Below are positions 32,635 through 42,100 of a DNA stretch of 43,007 nucleotides, piece by piece (position 1 is the first letter of the stretch; the number at the start of each line of letters is the position of its first letter). The notes below the pieces were generated by a model that was given only the letters and a program-made list of their open reading frames with translations, was not told the origin of the DNA and did no database searches. Source of the DNA: Lachnospiraceae bacterium A4 (GTDB lineage: Bacteria > Bacillota > Clostridia > Lachnospirales > Lachnospiraceae); NCBI GenBank assembly GCA_000403215.2, contig KE159527.1, positions 779,751 through 822,757 on the forward strand, in the 5' to 3' direction. The position numbers and the translations under genes were made by a program.

Positions 32635-33243
32635 ATGAAAAAGAGGACAATTATGAATAAAATAGGAATCGCAGCAATCCTGATGACACTTTCCCTGTCA
32701 ATGCTGACAGGCTGCGGAAACAGCGGCGACAGGACTTCCGATGAGGTATCGACGGAGGAAAATGCAGATACAGCAGGCATGGTGCATCTAAACAGTGCGG
32801 ACGAAGTGTCTGCATTTATGGACGAGGTATATGGGGGCGTGGCAGAGGACCTGCTCCCGATGGAGGTATCGACGACGGAGCTTGACTTGGGGGATACGGA
32901 CATGATTTCGTATCATACGGGTCTGTCAGACTTGGACGGTATCGAGGGCATTTATCTGTCTGAGTCGATGATGTCCTCGACAGCCTACAGTGCTGTGTAC
33001 ATCAGAACTACCGATGAAGCCGACGCAGAGGCGATTCGCCAGCAGCTTATGGACAACATCAATCCTGCAAAATGGATTTGTGTCACAGCAGAACAACAGT
33101 ACGCAGTTTTGCTTGGAAATGATATCTTTTTCGTGATGGGACATCAGGACACGGCATCAGCGGTGCTTGAGAAGGCAATCGCGGCGGCGGAATCGCGCAG
33201 TATGAAGGTTTCTGACAAGCTTGAGAAGGCAAATCCAATATAA
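32635..33243 (+). CDS. DUF4358-like lipoprotein
   Basis: A 202-residue secreted lipoprotein. The signal sequence ends in a lipobox LTGC (cysteine at residue 27), followed by an acidic linker (SDEVSTEENADT). The mature domain shows a pattern common to DUF4358 proteins: an N-terminal helix, a TELDLGDTDMISYHTG strand region, a short SESMMSSTAYSAVYI segment and helix ADAEAIRQQLMDN. These proteins are often found next to MBOAT/DHHW cassettes in Lachnospiraceae, as here, suggesting a role in surface acetylation; direct proof is lacking. AGGAGGG lies 8 bp before ATG 32635. The next MBOAT gene starts 15 bp later. Confidence 0.75.
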   Translation: MKKRTIMNKIGIAAILMTLSLSMLTGCGNSGDRTSDEVSTEENADTAGMVHLNSADEVSAFMDEVYGGVAEDLLPMEVSTTELDLGDTDMISYHTGLSDLDGIEGIYLSESMMSSTAYSAVYIRTTDEADAEAIRQQLMDNINPAKWICVTAEQQYAVLLGNDIFFVMGHQDTASAVLEKAIAAAESRSMKVSDKLEKANPI

Positions 33244-33258
33244 GCGGGAGAGGCACGT

Positions 33259-34716
33259 ATGCTGTTTTCAAGTATTACATTCTTATATTTATTTCTGCCA
33301 TTTACCATACTGCTCTATTTCTTCGTGCCGCAGAAAGGGCGGAATTTAGTACTGCTTGCGATGTCGCTTCTGTTCTATGCATGGGGGGAACCAGTGTATG
33401 TGCTCCTCATGCTCGCACAGATCGTCATCTCCTATGTACTTTTGTGGTTTGTGGACAGGTTCAGGGGAAGAAGAGCAGCCGGAATATTTTATATTCTGTC
33501 TGTTCTTTTGCCGTTTGCGGCATTATTTTACTTCAAATATTTTCAGTTTTTTATGGATGTGGTGTTTGGCATCAAGACAAAGACGATCGCGCTTCCAATC
33601 GGGATTTCGTTCTACACATTTCAGATTGTAAGCTATTGTGTAGACGTGTACCACGACAGGGTAGCGCGGCAGAAAAATCTTGTCACCTATGCGGCTTATG
33701 TGACGCTGTTTCCGCAATTGGTAGCAGGGCCGATTGTGCGCTACAGCGAGATTGAGCGCACGCTCACAAAGGGAATCGACTTCTCAGCATTTCATGAAAA
33801 CTTTGAGCGGGGCGTGGTGCGCTTTGCAGTCGGTCTGGGCAAAAAGGTGCTGATTGCAAACGTGATTGGTGAGTTTGTGGCGGAGGTCGCAGCCCTTGGC
33901 ACGCGCAGTCTGGCACTGTCATGGGCGTATGCGGTCGCCGTGTCGCTACAGATTTATTTTGATTTTTCAGGGTATTCGGATATGGCGATCGGCTTAGGCG
34001 GTATTCTTGGCTTTTCTTTCCCGGAGAATTTCAGATACCCGTTTATTTCTGGAAGCGTGACGGAGTTTTGGCGGCGGTGGCACATCACGCTCGGCGCGTG
34101 GTTCCGGGACTACGTTTATATCCCGATGGGCGGCAACCGGGTCCGTATGGCAAGATGGATTTTGAATATTCTTGTCGTCTGGCTGTTCACAGGACTGTGG
34201 CATGGGGCAGGCTGGAACTTCATTACGTGGGGGCTTTTGTTTGCTGTATTACTTGTCATGGAAAAAGGCGTGGGCAGACTGTTTGGCGGCAGGGAGGTTC
34301 TGGAGAAGAGCCATGCCGTGAAGGCAGCAGCCATTTTGAAGCATGGGTATGTGGTCTTTGTGATTCTTGTCAGTTTCCTGATCTTTCACAATGACAGCCT
34401 GACGGGCGCCTTGGCAGACATTCAGTCGCTGTTTGCACAGGGAAGTCTGATTGCGAGGGAGGCCAGCAGCGTGGAGCGCGCGGTATTTGCATATGTGCTG
34501 CAAAACCGCTTCGTGATACTGTGTATTGGCTTGATTGGGTCAACGCCGCTGCCGCTGTGGCTTTGGACGAAGCTGCAAAAAAGGCTTCAGTCAAGCACGG
34601 TTGGGGACAGGGTAGTGCATGTGCTCATGGGTGTGCTGGTGCTGGTACTCATGGCGCTTTGCACGGCCTATTTAATTGATGGCTCGTTCAATCCGTTTTT
34701 GTATTTCCGATTTTAA
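33259..34716 (+). CDS. MBOAT-family O-acyltransferase (AlgI/PatA-like), copy 2
   Basis: A 485-residue polytopic membrane protein homologous to the product of the gene at 28,603. The same motifs occur in order: FYAWGEPVYVLLM, PIGISFYTFQIVSYCVDVYH, LFPQLVAGPIVRYSE, FDFSGYSDMAIGLGG, EFWRRWHITLGAWFRDYVYI and TGLWHGAGWNFITWG with the catalytic-site histidine. It should export acetyl groups across the membrane. Sequence identity to copy 1 is clear in the motifs and low in the loops, so it is an old duplication or separate acquisition, not a recent copy. Its DHHW partner starts 53 bp downstream. Confidence 0.94.
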   Translation: MLFSSITFLYLFLPFTILLYFFVPQKGRNLVLLAMSLLFYAWGEPVYVLLMLAQIVISYVLLWFVDRFRGRRAAGIFYILSVLLPFAALFYFKYFQFFMDVVFGIKTKTIALPIGISFYTFQIVSYCVDVYHDRVARQKNLVTYAAYVTLFPQLVAGPIVRYSEIERTLTKGIDFSAFHENFERGVVRFAVGLGKKVLIANVIGEFVAEVAALGTRSLALSWAYAVAVSLQIYFDFSGYSDMAIGLGGILGFSFPENFRYPFISGSVTEFWRRWHITLGAWFRDYVYIPMGGNRVRMARWILNILVVWLFTGLWHGAGWNFITWGLLFAVLLVMEKGVGRLFGGREVLEKSHAVKAAAILKHGYVVFVILVSFLIFHNDSLTGALADIQSLFAQGSLIAREASSVERAVFAYVLQNRFVILCIGLIGSTPLPLWLWTKLQKRLQSSTVGDRVVHVLMGVLVLVLMALCTAYLIDGSFNPFLYFRF

Positions 34717-34769
34717 AGTGCGATGGATAAAGCCGCTTGTTTGCTTATGGTATTGGTTTTGGAGGTGGT

Positions 34770-35963
34770 ATGGTGAAAGCGTGTAAGTGGAAGCAGCGCA
34801 TTACGATTTATGGGTTTGTGCTCTGTCTGGTGAGTATGATGGTACTGATGGTGATTTCCCCGAAGGAGACAATCTCTCGCGCGGAACGCCGCCGTCTGGC
34901 GGAGAAGCCCAGACTCACGGCAAAGAATCTGCTGGAAAAATCCTTTATGGACGATACAGAGAAGTATCTGCTCGACCACTTCCCATTTCGTGACGGGCTT
35001 CGGCGCATCAAGGCGTATTTTGCCTATGATGTCTTGCAGCAGAAAGAAAATAATGACATCTATGTCACGGACGGACACGCGGCGAAGCTGGAGTATCCGC
35101 TGAATGAGGCGTCTGTAAAGCGGCTTGCCGCGAAGATGAAGGGGCTGCGGCAGCAGTATTTTCCAGAGCAGACCGCATGGTATGCCATCGTGCCGGACAA
35201 GAATTTTTTTCTGGCGCAGCCAAATGGTTTTCCGTCGTTGGATTATGAGCGCATGAGCAGTTTGCTGTCGCAGGAGCTTGGCGCAGCCAGTGCATTTCGG
35301 TACATGGAGATTATGTCAGATCTGACGATTGACGACTATTACCGCACAGACACGCACTGGCGTCAGGAGAGGATTCTTGACGTTGCGCGCCGTGCGGCGG
35401 ACACGCTCGGCGCGGGAGAATTTTTGTCTTTTTCCTCGGAGGGGCAGGCAGCGTTTACGCAAAATCAAATCAAGAATTTTTATGGCGTCTATTACGGTCA
35501 GGCGGCGCTTCCTATGGACCCGGACACGATCGTATATCTCACCAGCGAAGTGACAGACGCGGCGCGGGTGTGGAGTTTGGAGGAAAACATGCAGAGCGGC
35601 AAAAACGCTGGCAAGGTGGTGCTGCCGGACGAGGAGGGGGCAGTCTGGAAGGCGGTCTACCAGACAGAAAAGCTAGAGGACGGCAAGAGCCTTGACATGT
35701 ATGATGTGTTTGTGGGCGGTGCGTCGTCCTTGCAGATACTGCGGAGTCCAAAGGCAGCCACGCAGCGGCGCTTGATCATCTTCCGCGACTCGTATACCAG
35801 CAGCCTTGCGCCGCTTTTACTGGAGGCGTATGGCGAGATTGTGCTGATTGATTTGCGCTATATCGACGCAGCGCGGATTGGGACGTATGTTGATTTCGCG
35901 GGGGCGGATATTTTGTTTTTGTATAATACGTCGATAGTCAATCACTCGGAGATGTTGAAGTGA
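34770..35963 (+). CDS. DHHW-family (AlgJ-like) acetyltransferase partner, copy 2
   Basis: A 397-residue protein with an N-terminal signal-anchor (about residues 10-30, TIYGFVLCLVSMMVLMVISP) and an extracellular domain. The DTHW motif (YYRTDTHWRQERILD) and a serine block IIFRDSYTSSLAP, in which RDS replaces the GDS of copy 1, mark the DHHW family. An initial region with ERRRLAEKPRLT and FRDGLRRIKAYFAYD is also typical. It would transfer acetyl groups to a surface polymer. ATG 34770 follows GGAGG with a 4-base spacer; GTG 34773 would have better spacing and may be the real start. Confidence 0.82.
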   Translation: MVKACKWKQRITIYGFVLCLVSMMVLMVISPKETISRAERRRLAEKPRLTAKNLLEKSFMDDTEKYLLDHFPFRDGLRRIKAYFAYDVLQQKENNDIYVTDGHAAKLEYPLNEASVKRLAAKMKGLRQQYFPEQTAWYAIVPDKNFFLAQPNGFPSLDYERMSSLLSQELGAASAFRYMEIMSDLTIDDYYRTDTHWRQERILDVARRAADTLGAGEFLSFSSEGQAAFTQNQIKNFYGVYYGQAALPMDPDTIVYLTSEVTDAARVWSLEENMQSGKNAGKVVLPDEEGAVWKAVYQTEKLEDGKSLDMYDVFVGGASSLQILRSPKAATQRRLIIFRDSYTSSLAPLLLEAYGEIVLIDLRYIDAARIGTYVDFAGADILFLYNTSIVNHSEMLK

Positions 35964-36127
35964 TGAATGTTTTATGAGCGTAATTGGGTAACAGGACTGT
36001 GATGGAAAAATCCTGAATATTTTTCGGACCAAATCTGTTTTGGTACTGATATAGGTGCTGTGTTTCTGTATAATATTGCTGGAATAATTTTTGCAACAGG
36101 TTATTTGCAAGTATCGACATTTACATT

Positions 36128-36163
36128 TTGACGCAGATTTCCTTTTTATAATATGACCGGTCA
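36128..36163 (+). promoter_or_regulatory. Candidate promoter with overlapping palindrome upstream of the RHS gene
   Basis: TTGACG (36128-36133) and TATAAT (36147-36152) are present, but their spacing is only 13 bp, so the real -10 may be ATATGA at 36151 (17 bp). A perfect 10-bp palindrome TGACCGGTCA lies at 36154-36163, just past the TATAAT, at a typical operator position. RBS AAAAAGGAG (36172-36180) precedes the ATG by 9 bp. The rest of 35,964-36,127 has small AT-rich hairpins (36005-36025, 36028-36044) and no gene. Confidence 0.35.
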
Positions 36164-36189
36164 AAAAAGATAAAAAGGAGACAGAAGAA

Positions 36190-39100
36190 ATGGCAACTAA
36201 AATCAATATTTCCTATTCATTGAAACAGAATGGAATTGTGTCGTGCTGGTGGCACAGTGTGGCAGGGGCAAATCGCTATTCAGCATTTATCAGACTGGTA
36301 GCTAATGGAAAAGCAATCGGTACAAGCTTTACCGCGGCGACAGAGTGCTTATCAAGTGAGAAAGTCATAGCAGGTGGTGTATACAGAATCATTGTATCGG
36401 CTCGTGATGCCAAAAATTACGAAATTGGATATGGAGAGCTGAGATTTACAGTTCCAAGTGATTTTTATGCAAGAAACCTCACGGCACCAACCAGAGTAAA
36501 GGCGGTGCCCGGCACAGAATCTGTACAGATAAGTTTTGACAGTGTGAGTGGTGCACTTAGTTATGATGTGTGGTTTGACGGCAAGATTTATAACACGACG
36601 CGGACCAATTATACGGTTACAGGACTGATCCCTAATTCATCGCATTCTTATATGGTACGTGCAAAAAATAGTAATGTGACAGGACCATATAGTGCGACAC
36701 AAACTGTTGTAACCACTGCGAAACTTCCAGAAGTGCCCACTGGTTTAAAAAAGAGTGCTACAGAAAATTCAGCAACAGTCAGTTGGAATGCTGTGGGTGG
36801 TGCAGCCAGCTATGATTTGAAATTTAATGGCAGTGTGTACAACCAGACGGGAACCAGCAAAACATTTACCGGCTTGACTTCGGGAACCAGTTACAAATTT
36901 CAGGTTCGGGCCAAAAATTCGAGTGGAACCAGTGCATACAGTTCAGAACAGACCGTGGCCACAGCTCCTAAGGCACCGTCGAATATTAGTGCGTCCAGTA
37001 CAAGCAGTACTGTAACAGTCAGCTGGACTAGGGTGACAGGGGCAGGCAGTTATATCATTAACTTTAATAATAAAAACTACACTGCGGCAGGCGTCAGCTC
37101 ATCACTGACCATCAGCGGACTTCAGCCCAAGACTACGTATAGCTATAAAATTTGCAGCGTCGGCGCGGATGGTACTGGTAATTATAGCTCTGTGAGGAGT
37201 GTGACAACACAGGCGCAGACCTTTCAGGCTCCGACAGGCATTACCAAAAAGTCAACGGATAATTCCGTGACAATCAGCTGGAGTCCGGTTTCTGGTGCAA
37301 CCGGCTACGATCTGAAATTTAATGGAAGTGTATACAGTGAAACAGGAACTACCAGAACTTTTACAGGATTAAATGCAAACACGGGCTATAGATTTCAGGT
37401 TCGTGCCAAAAAGACTGGAATCACAGGTACTTACAGTGCAGAACAGACAGTGACCACAGCACCCAGAACACCATCTGTGAGCAGTGTAGAGGCGACACAT
37501 GATACCGCGACTGTCAAATGGGATGCCGTCCCGGGTGCAACCGGCTATGATTTGAAATTCAATGGTACAGTCTACTCGGTTCCATCCAGCCAGACATCCA
37601 AGACAGTGACTGGATTACAGCCAAAAACCAGCTATTCCTATCAGATTTGTGCCAAAAATGCAGACGGAACAGGAACATACAGCGCACAGAGATCAATCCA
37701 GACACAGCCTAAGCTGCCGGAAGCACCCAGCAGCATAACAGCAGTAAACACCGAAAATTCTACAGAATTAAAGTGGAATAGTGTGAGCGGCGCGACAGGT
37801 TATGATGTCATGTTTAACGGACGCATGACGAGCGTATCAGGTACCAGCAAGAAATATACTGGATTAAGTGCAAATACCAAATATCCATATAAAGTACGTT
37901 CAAAAAATTCTGATGGCGCTGGTGAGTACAGTTCAGAGATAACAGCCCAGACAGCTCCGAAACCACCGACCGGTGTGAAGGCAGTTACAGATGAAGATTC
38001 TGCAAATCTTAGCTGGGACAGCTCATCTGGTGCGACAGGCTATGAAGTAGATGCAGATGGAAAAAAATACAGTGCAACAGGAAATTCACATAAAGTGAGC
38101 GGACTCTCGCCAAACACCAGTCATACCTTCAAAGTGAGCGCCAAAAATGCGGGAGGAACCAGTACACCAAGCTCTTCCAAAAGCGCAAAAACAACACCAA
38201 AAGCCCCTGCCTCACCGAAAGCAGCCGCCACAAAAAACAGCGTGACTGTGAGTTGGCCATCTGTGAGCGGGGCAACGAGCTACGATGTAATGTTTGACGG
38301 AAAAACTTACAGAACGACAGGGACTTCAAAAAGTATTACGGGATTGTCTCCGAATACCAGTCATACCTATGCAGTGCGTTGCAACAATGCTGACGGCTCG
38401 AGTAGATATGGCGCAGAAAACCGTGTGTCCACATTGCCGTCAGCACCGTCAATGCCCTCTGGCATCAATGCGACAGCCTCGAAAAATGCAGTGACGGTGA
38501 GCTGGCAGGCTGTGAGCGGGGCGGATAATTATGATCTGGAATTTAATGGGACGACCTATAAAGTAACAGGAACTTCGAAAAGTATATCAGGGCTGGCAGA
38601 AGGAACAAGATACTACTACAGGCTGAGAGCAAACAACGCCGGTGGATCAAGCTCCTACACATCAAGCAGATCGGTGGTGACATTGATGAGTCCGCCTGCG
38701 GCACCGGCAAATGTGCATGCAAGTTCAACGCATGATACAGCGACAGTCAGCTGGTATCCCGCAGCCAGAGCGACAAGTTATAATATGGTATTTAATGGCA
38801 CTGGCTATAGTGTAAGCGGAACTTCACAAACCGTCAGAGGACTCAGGCCCGACACAAATTATTCTTACAAGGTATGTGCAGTCAATTCGGGCGGTTCAAG
38901 CGCATATTCATCAGGCACTGTCAGAACTCAGATACAACCGCCTGCGGTGCCGGAAAATGTCACAGCGTCTGCAACCAAGGATACAGCCGCTGTCAAGTGG
39001 GACCCTGTGAGTGGGGCAACTGGGTATGATCTTTTGTTCGACGGAACGCTTCACAGCACGACAGAGCCAGCTAAGACTGTCACAGGACTGAAACCCGGAA

Positions 39101-42100
39101 AGGACTATACCTATCAAGTACGGGCGAAAAATGCAGGCGGTCCCGGCAGCTACAATCCAGTGCAGACAGTTCATACGGCTGAGATCAAGAAAGACACTCA
39201 TGTTCCGCCAAGGAGACACAAGAGAAGATATCCCAATGGAAAACAACTTTATACAGAGCTTGATCCTGTTAATGTTGTTACAGGCGCTTTTATGTGGCAG
39301 CATACTTGGCTCGGACGAAATGGCAAAGACAATCTTGAATTTGTCCCGATGTATGAGTCACAGCGAGGCAGCCATTACGGAAAAATGGGAAATAAGTGGA
39401 CACATTCTCTGAACTATATGCTTTATGCAGACGATACATATGTATACTTCGAGACACCCGACGGCAGCATCATTCCTTTTTACAGGACAGGAGAAAAACA
39501 GCACGATCTGGCAGAAGGTGTTCATTCTACATACAGGCTGAAACGCGATGAGAATTTTAATTATTATGTGACAGACCTTGATGGTACAGAGTACCATTAT
39601 GACCACAGCAGTCATCTTGCTTCTGTTATAGAGGATGGTCTCACAGAGTACCGTATCCAGACAGATCAGGATGGTAAAATACTGGAAATTGCCGGCAGGC
39701 ATGGCGAGAAACTGAAATTTACGTATCAGAATGGATATCTCGCCAAAGTGGCGGACGAGACAGGAAACGAGGTCAGCCTGCTGTACAAGGACAAGTGCCT
39801 TGCAGCCATTCGAAATGCGGAGGAGGACAGCATCAGCTTCACCTACGACGCAGACGGCAATCTGCTGACGATCACGGACTTCAATGGCGCAGGGTATCTG
39901 ACGAACACATATGATCAGAAACAGCGTATCGTCAAACAGGTTGTGGCTGGCAGAGTTGAATACCGTGTGGTCTATGATGAAGTAAACCGGGAGACTTATT
40001 TCCATACAGGAGACAAATATTTTACCAAATACACCTACGACGCAGACGGCAATGTCACAGAAATCAGCAACGACAAGACCGGAATCCGTAATAAATTTGA
40101 CAGCTATGGCAGAATCACAGAACAGACAGATGTATTTGGCAATGTCACGGGGATGACCTATGACAGCTGCGGACGCATGAACAGCATCACCTATCCCGAT
40201 GAGACGACAGAAAAGGTGAGCTATAACCAGCAGAATCAGCCAACGTGCGTCGAGAACAGGGACAAGACCACAACGCGCTATACATATGACGACAGGAACA
40301 ACATAACCGCCATAACGGATGAAAATGGCAATACCAGTGTCTATGAATATGATGAGCAGGACAATCTCATCGCCTTTACAGACAAAAATGGCGCCAAGTG
40401 GCAGTATACCTATGACAGCAATAACCATTTACAGGAAGCGTCGGACTGTCTTGGCAACAGATATCAGTACGGGCATGATGCGGCAGGGCGGCTTGTTTCC
40501 TATACGTCTCCTACAGGCAGTGTGGTTGCATACACCTATTCTAAAGATGGAAGCCTGCTGAGCATGACGGACGCCGACGGGGAGGTGCTGTACAGCTATG
40601 ACGCAAACGGAAGCTGCACCAGCATCACGGACAGAATGGGGCATAAACAACAGTTTGCCTACAATGAGGCAGGACAGCTGATATCTGCCACAGACGCGAT
40701 GGGCGCAGTACATACCTTTATATATGATGATGAAGGAAATCTAAAGTCTGAGAAGGATGCACTGGCGTATCAGGAAAGCTGCCAGCGGAACCAGTGGGGC
40801 AGTGTGACCTCCTACACCGACAAAAACGGCAATACAACCAGCTATACTTTTGACGATGCCGACAGGCTTACCGTGGTGAGAAATGCAGCGGGCGGAGAGC
40901 TTCGCTATGCTTATGACATCATGGGACAGGTGACAGCTGTGACCGACGAAAGGGGACACAATACGTCATATCTGTATGATCATGCAGGCAATGTCACAAA
41001 AGTGACAGATCCGCTTGACAACACAGTGACCTACACCTATGACGGAAATGGCAACATTCTGAGCATGACCGACGAGGAGGGCATTGTCACAGAATACAGC
41101 TATGATAGTAGTGACAGGCTGCTCTCCATCACAAGAGAGGAAGAAAGCATAAGCTTTGCTTATGATGAACTGGGCAGACTCATCTCTGTCGAGGATTCCT
41201 GCGGACATACAGAGACCGCGGACTATGACGGAGAGGACAGACTCACCGCCTATGAGGATAAAGAAAACAATCGAACCACCTACACCTATGACAGTGCGGG
41301 ACGCATCACAGCGGAGACGGCGCCCAATGGAGCCATCACAAAATATACCTATGACAAAAATGGCAACTGTCTTGCAGTCGAGGATGCGCTCGGGCACAAA
41401 ACTACCTATGAATATGATGCCAATAACCGCCTGACAAAAGTGACCGATGCGGCAGAGAACTGCGTCACATACGACTATGACGCGAGAGGAATGCTCACCA
41501 CTGTGACAGATGCCAATAATGGCACAACGGTATATGAGTATGACGGCAATGGGAATTTAGTGAAGGAGACAGACCCCGCAGGCGGTACAAAACAGTATAC
41601 ATACGACCGTCTGAACAGAATTACCCGAATCACAGATGAGGAGGGACATGTTAGCGCCTGCGAGTACGATGCGTCGGGCAACATGACAAAGTATATTGAT
41701 GCCAATGGCAATAGCTGGACCTATACCTATGATGCCATGGACAGAATGACAACAGCCGCGGACAAAGACGGCGCAGGCATCACGATGGAATACACGGCAT
41801 CGGGCAGACTGTCATCTGTCACAGACCAGGAGGGCGCAAGGACAGACTATACCTATGACCGCAGAGGCAGGCTCACAAAACTCTCCGATGCCAGCGGCAG
41901 CAGCCTGACCTACACCTATGATGCGATGGGCAGGGTGCTCACGCAGACTGATGCACTTGGCAATACCACGACATGCGCCTACTCACCAAACGGCAGTCTG
42001 ACCAAACTAACCATGGCGGAGGGCGAGACGGTCGAGTACACCTACAATGCACTTGGACAGGTTGAAACGATGTGCGATACACTCGGCAATCTCACAACCT

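Noticed and set aside
36005-36044. Small hairpins after the second DHHW gene as a terminator
   Set aside because: The stems are short and AT-rich (GAAAAAT/ATTTTTC; ACCAAA/TTTGGT) and no T run follows a stable stem.
36486-39186. The regular 246-bp repeats as a CRISPR-like array
   Set aside because: The repeats are far too long, diverged, coding and in one frame; they encode FN3 domains.
39358-40428. A 356-codon open frame on the minus strand inside the RHS region, and several shorter ones (for example 40,966-41,397 and 42,577-42,972)
   Set aside because: They are antisense to the YD repeats, where the biased codons of the repeated motif keep the opposite frame open; they have no ribosome binding site and show only monotonous I/V/C-rich sequence.
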